From Pontederia crassipes (taxonomy: Eukaryota > Streptophyta > Magnoliopsida > Commelinales > Pontederiaceae): a stretch of DNA of 64,000 nt. The notes beneath the pieces are model-generated. The model had not been told where the DNA came from. It worked only from the letters and a program-made list of their open reading frames with translations, and did no database searches. The translations under genes were made by a program, and so were the position numbers. The DNA is taken from assembly GCA_030549335.1 (NCBI GenBank), contig CM060198.1:63219378-63283377 (forward strand), read 5' to 3'. Positions 12,406 through 24,957 of the stretch are shown piece by piece; position 1 is the stretch's first letter; every line of letters starts with the position of its first letter.

Positions 12406-13881
12406 TACCGACCACGGGCCGGGATGACCCGATCACCTCGGGCCAATAACCCGGACCCGGTCCCGACCTAGTTAAATATATTATATTAATATTAAATTAT
12501 TTTTAAATAGTATATTTATGCTTATTTTAAATAAAAAATTATATTTTATTTGATATATATCTTAAATCTATATTATATTATATTATCATATATATAATTT
12601 AATTAATAGTTATCATATTTATATAATAACATTAATTTTTCTTTACTATTTTATTTATTGTTGTATTTTTTATGGTCAAACCGAGAATTCCCGGTTTTGT
12701 CCCGGTTTGCCCCGGGGGGCCAAGTCGACCCGAACGCACCGACCCGGCAAACCGGATAAATAACCCAGCCCCAATTAGATCCGGACCGGGACCGAGTCCA
12801 ATTTGTGAAAAACCCGTCGGGTTTCGAGTCAAGGCGAGTTCGCAGCGCAGATACTCGACCCGGACCCGACCCAGATTATTAATATATAAACCCAATCTCC
12901 CACTACTTCTTTCCATTTCACTATCTCTCTTTCTCTCTCCCATCTCTCTCGCGATGTCGCCCTCTCCCTCTCCCTCTCCCTCACGGGGGTGCCTATGGCG
13001 GCGGCAACTCTAACGACTCTCTCGACTTTGGCCGCCGTCCCACTCTCCTGTCCCTCTCTCTCTCTCTCTCTACTTCGGTCGCTAAGCGTCGAACGGCTGC
13101 CGGAGCCGGATCGCAGCCACCAGGCATCGGATCTAGCCACTAGGTGAGTCGAACCGGCTGTCAGGCGTCAGATCTAGCCACCAGGTGAGCTGATCCGGGC
13201 GCTAGGCGCCGGATCTAGCCATTGGCGGCTGATCCTCTTTTAGACAACCTGGTCGTCAAAAAGGTTAAATCGGATTGGCCGTTAGAGGCTAGATCCTCTG
13301 GCTGTCAGGCGTCGGATTTGACCTCTAACGGCCAATCCGGCCGTCAGGCATCGGATCTAGCCTCTAGCGACCCGATTTGGCCACTAGCGACCGATTTGGC
13401 TACTAGGCACCAGATCTGGCAACTAGCGTCTGGTCCGACTGCTAGGCGCTGGATCTGACCTCTAACTGTCGGATCAGGCCTTTGACAGCCGAATCCGGCC
13501 GCCAATGACTAGATCTGACTGCCAAGTGCCGGATCGTGATAGCTAGTGGTCGATCTGGTCGATCCAAACGACGGCGATTCCGGCTTAGTCCATCGTCCCC
13601 CTCCCCCTCCCTTGTCTCTCGACACCGGCCATTGCGCTGGATCGACCGCCATAGCGATTCCCGGGCACAAACTTGGTCAAATTCCTTGATTATCGGGTCT
13701 AATCCGGTACCGGACTCAGCGGAGTCGGGGTTCAGTACCGAATAAAAAAATTTTGACTCTGCATAATTTAGATCGGGACCGGGTTCTCTTAGACCCGGAC
13801 TTGGTCCCGGGTTTGCTCAGCCCTACGGAGCAAACCCGATCGGCCGAGACCTAGTCCCGGATCCGAGTTTGCTCACCCCTA
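12406..13881. mobile_element. GC-rich transposon-like insertion of unclear class
   Basis: A sharply GC-rich block in AT-rich DNA, full of CCGG/GACCCGG strings. It contains pyrimidine-rich UTR-like stretches (12900-12975, 13045-13070) followed by a degenerate array of about 20-bp units (13095-13560). The right edge, GAGTTTGCTCACCCCTA, looks like a hAT terminus. An 8-bp TAACTCGG occurs at 12398-12405 and 13882-13889, but the left edge is not an inverted match, so the class stays open. Open frames on both strands here are by-products of GC content. Confidence 0.45.
13095..13560. repeat. Degenerate tandem array, period about 19-22 bp
   Basis: Roughly twenty units on the pattern CGGATCTGGCCGCTAGGCGC can be laid out one after another; unit lengths vary from 19 to 22 bp and sequence drifts. 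The same kind of unit occurs at 42540-43080 inside a CACTA element. The period is not a multiple of three, so it is unlikely to be a peptide repeat. Confidence 0.7.
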
Positions 13882-13889
13882 TAACTCGG

Positions 13890-15183
13890 TTTGAACTCGT
13901 AAATTGAGGTAACATCGGATATAAATATGGTTTAATTCGGTAGAATTGAATGAAGCCTTTGATTCGCACGCATCAACTACAAAATCGCTGAGTTTAGGAC
14001 AATATAAGGTTTTTCTAGCTAGTGGTGTCAATGGGCCTTGGGTGATCATGGGTTCAAAACTTTGTTTCAACATATTTTTGCTCATCTTTTGTTTCTTTTT
14101 TGTTTCAATTATTATTTGATGTACATTTTTCACAATTTTATAATCATACTATTTTTTAAATAAATTAAAATATGATCAAAAAGATTAGTTTTAATAATAT
14201 GAAATAGTAAGTGGTATATTATTATTTATTCCTAATAATGTTTTTGTTATTTAATTCTTTAAACCATAATACTTACAATTTTATAATCATATTTTTTTAA
14301 ATGTGTTATACAATAAATTAAAATATGATAAAAAAGATTACTTTTAATAATATAACATCATATAAGTGGTATATTATTATTTATTCCTAATAATGTTTTT
14401 GTTATTTCATTCTTTAAACCATAATACTTAAAATTAAAAAATATGTTGGATAGATATCTCATAATATCCAAATATTTAGAATGGTATGAAGAATCATTGA
14501 AATAGAGAATGAGCATAATAAAATAATAATAGTTAGACTATTAAAAAATGTGAATGTTTCACCTCAAAAAAATTTAATAAAAAAAAATTATTACTTAGAT
14601 CTAATATACTCTACAACATAATAACTTTATAATACATAAAAATGAAACTTTAGGTGAGTTTATAATTTGTAGATTTTATCTTACTAATTATTCACTATAT
14701 TATTAATTATTCATGTTATTATAATATTTTTTATTATTTATAACTATATTTGATACGATTTTACAAATTATTATCATTAAATTAATATTATATCTAAACT
14801 CTATGTATTTATGTATAGAATCTACGATACGATTCTACCTTCCCTAAAATGAGTTTAGGTAAAAACTTGAAATTGACAACCTTGTTCGAATCTATAACTA
14901 AATTAGCCAGACTTCAAAAGGTTTTTTAGTACTAAAATATATGACAAGAAATGAAATGAAGGCAATCATTTATTTGATTACAACACATGATCTATAGATA
15001 TAGCACAAAACAATGTCATAGATAGTAATATTTTCAACATCAACAGAAGAGAGTAAAAAATAAAGATTCATTCAAGATTCAATGAAAATATGACATGTGA
15101 TACTTTTTTTTAACCAAATTGCAAGCATTTGAAGAATTCCTCTAATTTGATCTTGACTTAATTGTGTTGATATCATTTTAGCA
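13890..15183. other. AT-rich intergenic DNA with a tandem duplication
   Basis: Two adjacent copies of a segment of about 145-160 bp lie at about 14132-14274 and 14275-14437, each beginning ACAATTTTATAATCAT and ending near AAACCATAATACTTA. The rest is unremarkable AT-rich sequence with no gene signal. Confidence 0.65.
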
Positions 15184-15290
15184 CACTACAAGAAATATGA
15201 AGATTACAAACGATTACGATCGTCTGTAATTTCCCCTAAAACTGTCGATTACAGACGGTTAATTGTATTCATTACAGACGGTGTGCACCC
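15184..15290 (+). mobile_element. CACTA element end (fragment)
   Basis: Starts with CACTACAAGAAATATGAAG and is followed by subterminal copies of ATTACAGACGG in both orientations. No matching AGTAGTG or TTGTAGTG end is seen downstream, so only one terminus of about 110 bp is supported. Confidence 0.65.
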
Positions 15291-17920
15291 ATCCCTTTAT
15301 TTTCACCAAAATATTCTTAGAAAACTAAGACTCAATTATTCAAGAAATAACAGAAACCAAACAAGTTGCCTACTTTTTTTCTTTTTGGAGGATCTGCTAT
15401 TTCCTTTGGTTTCTTTTACCCTTACACCAAGGGTTTTGAGTTTTAGATATGAATCTTAGTCTCAATTTCAATGACTTTTTCATGATATTTCCTCTTCACT
15501 TTATCCATTACGAGGCTAAAATGATTACTTTTGTAATATTTACTATTTCCCAAAATAGGTATCCTAAGATTTGGTTCTTAGACTAATGTGTAGATTAGTG
15601 ATCAAGAATAAATGAAACCTCCAATAATAATTATTAACTATTCAATGTTATCATATTTTAAGTTACAATTAATTAATATGAGAGGATGAGACTACGATTG
15701 AATAAATTCATCAATATAAGATGATGTTTTTTTCATGATATGGATATAAATAATGAACCAAATAATGCTTAAAAAATGTACATGAAACATATGCATATAA
15801 ATTCCAAAAAAAAGATGTTATTAATGAAAAATATTCTCAACATGATAAAAGGGGATTTTCATTATAAGAAATTTTTCAAGAACTACTTAATAAGTTGTAT
15901 GTATTTTAATTGATGGAATCTAGACACTACAGTTGGTAAAAAAAATCATAGTATCGCAACAAATTTTCTTAAAGTGGCAAGTTAATTTTAAGAATTTTAC
16001 TTAGTTAGATGATATGATTGTGGAAAATTGTGTGAGTACCTAATAGATAAATTCTTGCAATAATTGGATACAACAGTTAATAAAGACAATGCAACATGTC
16101 ACCTTTATGTGGTAATCATTTTCATGAAAAGATTACAAAAAAGAAGCATACGAAGGGCTTTCATATTATTGATGAAAGAAAGATAATAGCAATGATCAAA
16201 ATGACATTGAAAATATCATGTATTACAATCAGTTGACTTCTAATCCATGAAGATTATATCATTGTTATGAATCTAACTATTTGTATGTGTTTTGGATGCA
16301 ACTTCCTTTTATGTTATCCTTTTACATGAATTTTCTTTGAAACAAATGAGTAAATTTTAGTTATTAAAGATAATAAATAAATCATAGCTCCACTTATTGC
16401 ATTAAAGATATTTAATTGACGACCAACACGAGATACATGCAAAATATGCTAAAAGATGCGTTGAAATAACATGAGACATTCTAGATGAAATGAGAGTGAG
16501 AAACACGAGATGAGTCGAGATAAACGCTTTTGTTTTTTGGATCTTCTATAACAAGATTAATTGAGTGCAACGGTTAAAGCATCTTCTCTTTTGTCAAAAG
16601 GAGCATCCAAAGAACCATTTGAACTTATATTTTAGGTGTTCACAAGCATTACCCCTACATTTACTCAAGCGTTGTGTTTGGGGGATACACAAACTTAGAG
16701 ACTAATACATAAACTTTAAAAATTGGAAATGCAAACTTTGTTTAAAATATTTTCTTTATATGTATAATTATCTTTGAGGAAACTCTCCATTATGTTCTTT
16801 GTAACTTGTAATACTTTATCTCCCTTGCTATAATGCTTAATTGTTTTCTATTTGTACAATTTGTTTTGTTTAGCTATGTCAATAATGTAAGTTTAAGTAC
16901 ATACTAATGATGATAATATAATAAATTCCTATTCAAAGCCAGCAAGAATAGGAATTTTTGAAATTATACTAAAACAAATGGACATTTTCAATTACTGATA
17001 ATTGAGAACTTTAGTAAGCATGGATCATTCTTAAACTCGCATATATAAAATTTAATATGGAAATATAGTTAATGTCAAGATCCTTGAATTAGGGACCAGA
17101 ATAAGTTGTTATGGAACTAATGAAATAATCCTTAAAAGCAACATGAAATACTCATTAATGTGTATTGTCAAACTATATTTTGTGTTAAATGTTTATAAAA
17201 TTACTTCAAATCTGAAGCAAAAGAAAAAACTATTTCAAATGAGTCACGTGTAATGGTACATAAATTTATGAAAACATATAAAAATATTGAAGTTGGACCA
17301 TATATATTCCGACAAATAAAGATAAAAAAAAACTCACTAGAGTGTTGGTTTTATAAACTTATTGAGGTTAAAACATAAACGAATTCTACAAGTTAACCAA
17401 TATTTTAAACATATAACTTTTGTAATTAGCTTAAATAGAAACAATATTCAAGTCCAATACCATCAATCAAAACTAATATATTTCCACAGAAGAGGAAAAT
17501 AAGAGGCTCTAACAACTCCTATAAACACTTAATTAACTAAACATCTTATATATTAAGTGGACCACAGAACTAGATCATTTGAACAAAAAGGAAAAGAAAA
17601 GGAAAACACTTTACACTACATGAAATATTACCCATTGCAGGATAGAAGACCCTTTCAAGGCATTTTTTATTTGTTTCCAAAGACCTCCTTTGATTGTAAT
17701 CTCATTATATCTATTACAAGATGTCATTTTCCACGCTAAAACAACTAAAGAACACCCTGAATTTAGGGGATAGGGCACCGGGTATAAATATTGCTGTTGA
17801 ATATAGTCAACAATACCGACCAAAGTTTCATTTCAAAAGGTTTGAACAAATGATTAAGCTTCCTCGCCAGCATCATCATTAAATATTTCGATCTAACATC
17901 AAGGGACAAAATCCAACTAA

Positions 17921-17922
<2 letters not shown>
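15291..17922. other. AT-rich intergenic DNA, no gene seen
   Basis: I see no host exon, tRNA, LTR pair or terminal inverted repeat in this stretch. Confidence 0.5.

Positions 17923-17924
<2 letters not shown>

Positions 17925-18012
<88 letters not shown>
17925..18012 (+). repeat. (GA)n microsatellite, about 88 bp
   Basis: An essentially uninterrupted GA dinucleotide run, about 0.5 kb beyond the stop codon of the LBD gene. Confidence 0.97.
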
Positions 18013-18016
<4 letters not shown>

Positions 18017-18500
18017 TCTATGCTGCAAAGTGCATCCCAGCCACCACCTCCCTAGTTGAGTGTAAATTAAAGAATTTCCCCCTGTATCTTTTTTCTTTTA
18101 TAGTATTCGTATTTGACATGTCAAGATTTTATTTGAAAACACACAAAATTAAGAAAGGTAATTGGGACCTTAAGAATGCTAAAAAGCAGCTCCTGAACTC
18201 CATATAGATATTGATGAGCTAATTAAGGAACCTCTCAAGTTCATCTGATATTCTCATTGATCAATTAGTTCCATTTGCGTTTGGAGACAAAGCTCTTCAG
18301 TTCGGCAATGAAACAGTGGTCAAAATTAAGTAGCAGTACATGTCAAACCTCTTGGTACAAATTTTATAAGCATCTTGGATTCTTGATCCTTGGTTAAGAA
18401 GCACATCGCCTAAAATTGGCAAAAGCCATGTTACCTAATACTCTCAAGAAACTGTGAAACGACTCCATTAATGGATCCGGCTGTCAGTCTCGCATTCTTA

Positions 18501-19714
18501 TCACTTTGGTATTGGAGCGGGCTGTTCGCCCGTCCCGGACGACCGGTGTCGGTCAATGAGTTCCCTCGCCAATGCCTGAAGATCCCCGCCGGCGGCGCCA
18601 CTCCCCGAGCCCTCGACAAGGTTCCTGCTGCTGAATTGTCTGAGCTGCTGCAGATGTGGCTGCTGCGGTTGCTGCTGGAGAGGCCATGACTGCTGCACCA
18701 CAGGGTCAAAGAGTGCGGAGAGATCCACAGAGGTCGGCAGTGTTGAGGCAGAGGGTAGGTCCGATATTGAGAAGGGTGCCACGGCGGTTAGAGTCGGCGG
18801 AGGAGGCGGCGGAGGGGACGGCAGCTCCAGCGCCGAGAGATGGGCCTGCAGGTAGGATAGTTCGGCTTGGAGGTTGACGACCTGTTAGAACAGCACCAAA
18901 ATTGTGATGTCAAAACATGGGCCGATCAGTTAGACATATATGCACCACTACATCTCCCATCGATCTATAACGCGTTGTTATCCATTTGAAGTAGGAAACC
19001 ACGTCAGGATCCAGATGAACAGCACTACTGTTCATGGTTACTCGAGTAGATGAAAGAAACAACGTTTAATTATATGAGAAGAGAAGAGTCAGATAGATAC
19101 ATACGAAAAAGGATAATGTTATAATTAGCTTGCTTGTGTTCAATTACTTCTCGAGAAGAAAGAAACCTCTTTTATTTCCGCATTTGTGGTGAGATCAAAA
19201 TTAACAAACAAAACCGAGCGAAAACTTGACCATATTTTCACCATGGCTAGAGATCAGAAAGCAAGTGCATGCATGTTTCACTATCTTGTTTTTTAAAGAT
19301 GAAACTAGGCATATAATTATCATATATATAGCAATTGATGAAGCGCGTCGATCGCACCTGCTGCTGTAGAGCAAAGATGTGAGCAACGCAGCCGTAGACG
19401 GGGTCGCGCAGGCGCGCCTGCGCCTCGTAGCATATGGTGACGACGGCGTCGAGGCGCTTGTGGGCGGGGATGTGGAGCAGGAGCTTGGAGACGTTGCTGG
19501 CCCCGAACACCTTGTGCACCGCCGCGAAGTGCGCGGCCCCTTGTTCGGAGTCGAAGTAAGGCGCGAATATGCACCCGGCCACGCACTTCCTCCGCAGGAA
19601 CTTGCACGCGCCGCACGGGCCGCCTCCTCCGCCGCCGCTTCCTCCCGATCCTCCTCCCCCTCCTGTGCCTGCTGCTGCTGCTCCTCCGGCGCTGCAGCTG
19701 GTGTTTGCACTCAT
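18501..19714 (-). CDS. LBD18/LBD30-like: LOB-domain (LBD) class I transcription factor, LBD18/LBD30-like
   Basis: Two exons: 19358-19714 (ATG at 19714, 119 codons) and 18501-18881 (126 codons plus TGA). The 476-bp intron has GT at 19357-19356 and AG before 18881. The product is 245 residues. The LOB C block has cysteines 34, 37, 44 and 48 (CX2CX6CX3C), the GAS block includes [14 protein letters not shown], and the coiled coil LX6LX3LX6L is formed by leucines 116, 123, 127 and 134, split by the intron exactly as in class I LBD genes. The family binds DNA in the nucleus and controls lateral-organ and vascular development; the LBD18/30 branch acts in tracheary and root programmes. The N-terminus is a Gly/Ser-rich stretch; the C-terminus has Pro and Gln runs. 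GC content of the exons far exceeds their surroundings. The branch assignment is from memory of the family. Confidence 0.93.
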
Positions 19715-20070
19715 ATCACCCGATCAACTTTCTCTCTCCTTAACTGGGGTCAATTGATCCGTGCCTATATGTGCGCGTACAGGTTTATGTATGTCTGCGT
19801 TAACAGCAAGAGCATGCATATATGTCGAGCTAGATCAAAGGAATAATTAAGGTTGATGGACTGATGGAGATATGTATGGGATGAAAGAAAAAATGGAGAG
19901 TTAATTCATTATAAGATAGAAGGGGGCCGGAGAGAGAGAGTGGGGAGGGAGAAAGAGAGGGGAGAGAGAGGGGGGGATGGTTAAAGAGAGAAGAAATAGA
20001 TACAGGCGGGGGAAGGGAGAGGGGATGAGTAGAGATAGAGATACAGGAGGAGGAGGAGAGGTGCAGTGCC
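19715..20070 (-). promoter_or_regulatory. LBD 5' flank, CT-rich leader/promoter region
   Basis: On the minus strand this stretch is dominated by CT/GA-rich tracts (about 19930-20060), the type bound by plant GAGA factors. A weak TATA-like CTTATAATG lies near 19907-19915, some 200 nt from the ATG. Promoter assignment is inference from position and composition. Confidence 0.4.
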
Positions 20071-21777
20071 AGTAATTGTTAATATTATTTGAAGGGCGAG
20101 GGGGTTTGTCCTATTGGTGGAGGGTCGTGTTGGAGTTACTGTTTGAGCCTTTGTGTTTGCATTTTGGTTTCTTCCTATTGATGAGACTTTAAAGCCACGT
20201 CACGCCCTCAACCCTACCCCAAATTCCCAACACCTCTCTCTCTCTCTCTCTCTCGACACACAACTTAGCAGCTTGCGTGAAGCAAACTTGAGATATGGAT
20301 ATGCACTCCCCTGCTGCCCATATCTCTTCCTCTCTCCTCTCAGAATTAATATTCTCGTAACATCATCCCCATTCCTTCTACACGTGAAGTTTGCAACAAA
20401 ACGTTGCTTCTTCTCTTTCTCTTTCTGGTGCAAACTCTGCAAGTGCACAGAATAATAATCTATACGGTATGCATGCACTGATGCACAATTGCACATAATT
20501 AATTTTCCACAGAAATAAAATAAGTATATAGATAATCATTTAAGAGTGACTATATATATATGTAAAAGAAATATATTGTCATGTTTAATTAATTCGTTGT
20601 GACATTTATGTGACTTCGTGAGTTATGGGGGCCCCGGGGAATTAGGTTTGTAGAATGGTGTAGCAGCAACAACACTAGCTACAGTGGAATTAACGTGTCC
20701 AAGTCCATCTCTCTAAATATGTGCAGGTGGTACTGCGGATGCGTAGAAGCCAAAGGACGCCACCTTCTCAACTTGCTCTCTCTCTCTCTCTCTCTCTCTC
20801 TCTCGACACACGACTAAAATGGCAGGCATGTAGTCCTGCTAATTAATTAAGAAAGAATATTATCTTTGCAAGGACGCCGGACGGTTTCAACTTTCAGTCT
20901 TCATGTTGCGTTGCTTTAACTTACAGGGGTTGATGGCAGGTCTTCGCGTACGGTCCCTCGACTTGGCTTCACAGCAGACAAATGTTCAGATTTGTAGTTA
21001 ATTACAAGAGTTATGTTCTAAAATTGATGAAAGTTAATAATCTCGAGTTTAATTTCTGAAATGTCAGAATTTGTCGTTGTGCACTCATTCGAATATCGAA
21101 TTAATTAGGTGTTAGTAGTTCGGCAATTAGACCGAAAAAAATTGTGGTTCAAATCTCTAACATTTTACCAGAGTGGCAACTGGGTACTTTAACAATGATT
21201 AAATAGAATTCTTTTTAGGAAATATATGACTATAATTTTGGTACTCAAATCTCCTTAATTATTTCAATGTTCAATATGCTTAAGCCAATTAAATCACCAA
21301 AATGGTCATCATAATATATATACATATATGTATATATATGTTGAGAGAATACATGAATGAGAAAAATATTCATTAAATTTGCTTGATGCAATTGGCTTGA
21401 GTGAGTGTATTTCATAATCATGAAAACTAGTAGTCCTAAATTCGATTCAGGTCAGCGGATAATATCATTATAGCCTTGGATATCTAATCCCAACTTGACA
21501 CTATAAATTGATGAAAGTTAATTGCATAGAATAAATAGATGCATTAAAACTCTAAATTATGTGTCACTCTACATACAATCATCAATTATTTAAGTAATAC
21601 TAAGTTGTGGATAGCTAGATTGCATGGTGCCAGGGAAATACTTAAAATTTGAAGTGGTTAAAAATATCATTTTAAATGAAAGATGGTTATGTGAGTCTTT
21701 AAGAAAATGTCATGCTTGAAGTGCAACCAAGACCAACGCACCCATTTTCGAGCTGTCCAACTCATGTTGAGTTTAGG

Positions 21778-21826
<49 letters not shown>

Positions 21827-22080
21827 TAACGGAGCCAGGGTAATGACTTAATTATCTTATACATATAATTTAATATCTAATATTATACCATATTTTTAAT
21901 TATTTTAATTATCTTATACATATATTTATATGGTGGTTAAAAATTTGGGCACATGCCAAATTTTGGTTATGGCACCAAACAAGTCCACATTTAGTGAGGG
22001 CGATTCCATGCCAGGTCAAAATAAATAAAATAATAATAAATTAAAATAATAGAAAAAGTGAGAAAACAAAATACAATTAA
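20071..22080. other. Intergenic DNA with three microsatellites
   Basis: (CT)n runs at 20234-20254 and 20776-20804 are both followed by CGACACAC. A (TA)n run of about 44 bp lies at 21780-21823. No gene is visible. Confidence 0.7.
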
Positions 22081-22119
22081 CATTTAACGCAGAGAGAGAG
22101 AAAAGAGTAAACTGACCGA

Positions 22120-22650
22120 CCGATCCAAGTGACTCAGTCGAGCATTTCGTGTTTGCGCTCCAACCAGCGTCCGACGCGCGTCCAAATGGAAGGGGCCCAG
22201 CGTAACGGCTGCGCGGCCCCCTCCCTCCCTCCCTCTCGCGGGTTCGGCTCCGCTTTCCGCCGTCCATTGGAAAGCACGAACAGCAAGGTCACTTTGAAAG
22301 GTCGTACCGTTTCGGTTGCTATGCGATTTTTATTTTTTATCGTAACGGACCGGTCCAACGACTAAAGAATTGAATTTAAAAAATATATATGGAAGGGAAC
22401 AGCAGAGTGGACAAGTGTGGGCGTGTTACTCACTCTTCCTTCCTTCGGTTCAATTTTTAATATGTTATAAAGTATATGTGTATAATACAAAATATATATT
22501 ATATATATCGGTTGTCAAAAAGTTTGATCACAGTACAACTGCTACAGTTCGTAACGGCGCATCGCCGCGCCGTCCGGCTCCTGTCCTGTGCCTAGGTCGA
22601 GTTGTCATGTGGGCACGCAAACAAGGGCCCCCCTGCTGCCACGTGTAAAC
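22120..22650. promoter_or_regulatory. Two GC-rich islands with a G-box
   Basis: GC-rich segments at about 22120-22350 and 22535-22650 stand out in AT-rich DNA 2.4-2.9 kb upstream of the LBD start. The second ends in GCCACGTGTAA, a G-box/ABRE-type core (CACGTG at 22640-22645). No long conserved coding frame is recognisable. It may be a distal regulatory region, a promoter of an unseen transcript, or a transposon remnant. Confidence 0.3.
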
Positions 22651-23849
22651 TTATTTATTACTATATATATTTTAATAAAGGTAGGTCAATGCATAGCTCA
22701 TTAAGATAAATATTTTTTTAAAAAAATATTATTAACAAATAATTTGGATTTCATGTTTTTCGTTTTGAACAAAATAATTCTGCATGATTTTCGACAAAAA
22801 CTAAAAACATATTCATCTACATATTTAATATTGCTTTCATATATTTAAAATATCATTTGAATATCACAACTATAGTTACTATACCTTCTTTAGTATCAAC
22901 ATGACACCATGGGAAAATGTTTCATTTTACTGCCGAAATATGACAGTCTTTGTTTGAGATACAAATAATCCCATCAAATTTTCCAAAACCTGTCGAGGAA
23001 TATTTTGACAATTTTTTTTTTGCTTTTTTAATCCTATTAATATTTTCATGACAATAATAAATATACAAACTATTTTAACTGAAAAAATACCAACCCAAAT
23101 GAAGTGATCCGTGGAATTCGATCATGTTATCAATTGTCATATAACAGCAGCATCATTAGATTTTTAACATGTCAGATAATAACATCATCATATTTATAAT
23201 TATAATCTTAACACCATTTTCAAGACACTATTTTTTTAAAAGAATTTAATTGTAATCATATAAAAGATTGACCAGTATTGTTACTCATTTTTTTGCCTCT
23301 AATATATGTGAGGCAATCGTGTTGTGATATATTTTGTGAAGATGCCCCCTCATGATCTTCTTCATTTTTTATGCGGATTCTCAAGTTATTAACATCTAAG
23401 TATATTTCCCCTTTAAAAAAATTTATTTTGGTTTCGATGACGTATGATGTCAAAACTAACTACCCAAGCAATATATTATGCAAAACACAATAACAGGTTA
23501 TGTAAATTATAAAAAAAGTACCTCACGCATAAAATTGTCTATAAATGATATTTTATGTTTGTGTATATTATTTTATGATATTTATCAATTAGCATGTTTT
23601 ATTGCATTGTCAATCAATATCTCCTTAGTAAAATCAAAATCTAGAAATTCATCCAGATCTAGAGGCCATTGATCTTCTTCTTTTATTTCTTGTCTTCCAA
23701 TTGTTCAAACTAACATTCTCAAATTTAATTATGTTGGTTGACTTGTGCGAATAGCGAGTATGAATCAACAATCAAATGTTTTAAAAAGTTCTCAATTTGA
23801 TATGAGTTCACTTCTATTTGTTCCGCCTTGACAGTAGTAATACACATCT
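22651..23849. other. AT-rich intergenic DNA, no gene seen
   Basis: No exon-like or repeat boundary signal found. Confidence 0.5.
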
Positions 23850-24225
23850 CACTACAAGAAAATGACTTATTTTTCAACGGACAATTATCGAAGGGCAAAC
23901 ATCCTTGCATTTTTTACGAACTTTATATCCTTCTAAAATACCGACGATCAAAAATTCATTCAGTAGTACCGACGACATAAATTCATCGACGGGTCTAGAC
24001 TTCAATATTACAGACGGATACTGAAGACGGAATTCATCGATAACCATATTTGTAATAAAATATGTTATAATATTATATAATGAAATCTTAATATTTATTA
24101 TAATTACTGATGGCTTCCGTCTTCGATAGTACCGACAAATTTGTAATACCGAAGAAGGAACCCGTCGGTAATTATATTTATAATAAAATATGTTATATTA
24201 TTATATAATGAAATAAAAGAAATAT
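23850..24225 (+). mobile_element. CACTA element 5' portion (fragment)
   Basis: Begins CACTACAAGAAAATGACTT, followed by subterminal ACCGACGA/GACGGA motifs in both orientations. Inside are two related AT-rich segments of about 48 bp (around 24030-24080 and 24167-24215), each with AATAAAATATGTTATA. A matching right end is not found, so the right limit is approximate. Confidence 0.6.
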
Positions 24226-24877
24226 ATCCTAACGTTTTATGGAGTTTGCATACAAAGATTAGGGTTTGTGATTTGATAATCCACCTGCACTCGTACTGAT
24301 TCTCCATTCGTGCGGTCAGCGTATGGGAATCAACAAGAAGGAAAAGGAAACTGCAGGCCGAGAAAATAACTCAACTTGCATGACTTCCTCACCAGATTTC
24401 CTGTGGAAGGTAATGGATTTAAAATTGCAGCATGTCACCTTGAGCTGGGGCAAGCAGTTGGGGAAGGTGCTTATTTTTTTTTTCTTCTATTTTTTTCTCT
24501 CCTTTTTGGATCTTTATTACCATAAAGTAATAGGTACATGTACGGCATAATTAACAAAAGAAGCTTAACATTCATACATCGATTGATATGTACATCCAAG
24601 ATGATGGTCAAGAGGGGAGGAATGACTTTGCTGGACAGAAACAAATCTTCATTTCCTATGGCATGAATTTAATGGCGTGACCCTATACCTACCACCTAAA
24701 AGGCTCAACATTTTGCCCTTGCCAGAGTTCCCACAAATCTCTGGTTTGTGGGGAGTTGTGTTCATTTAAGCTCTTTCTTTTTTTTCATTTTCTTTTTTTA
24801 TCTTACCAAGGTTCCAAAAATTTTATACGTGGTCAATCCAGAAAGATCACCTTTGAGAACCACGAAGAAGGAAATAG
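24226..24877. other. Intergenic DNA, no gene seen
   Basis: Contains an open stretch of 75 codons from 24323 that ends in low-complexity T-rich sequence. I find no support for it as a gene. Confidence 0.45.
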
Positions 24878-24895
24878 AGTAAGGGGTCTAGCCAA

Positions 24896-24939
24896 CAATA
24901 ACAACAATAAAGCCTTATCCCACTAGGTGGGGTCGGCTA
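24896..24939 (-). mobile_element. 44-bp 5'-truncated SINE insertion with full target duplication
   Basis: Only the SINE 3' end is present: tail repeats, then the complement of the GTAGCCGACCCCACCTAGTG block. It is flanked by the perfect 18-bp duplication AGTAAGGGGTCTAGCCAA at 24878-24895 and 24940-24957. The duplication shows that this is a genuine insertion and not a later deletion product. Confidence 0.85.
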
Positions 24940-24957
24940 AGTAAGGGGTCTAGCCAA

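Noticed and set aside
12632-13745. Open frames in the GC-rich block as possible host gene
   Set aside because: Low complexity, degenerate 20-bp repeats, no domain, and frames open on both strands.
12398-13889. TAACTCGG direct repeat as a hAT target duplication for the whole GC-rich block
   Set aside because: Only the right edge looks like a terminus; the left edge does not match it in reverse, so an 8-bp chance match is possible.
19379-19846. 155-codon open frame on the plus strand
   Set aside because: It is the complement of LBD exon 1, open because of high GC.
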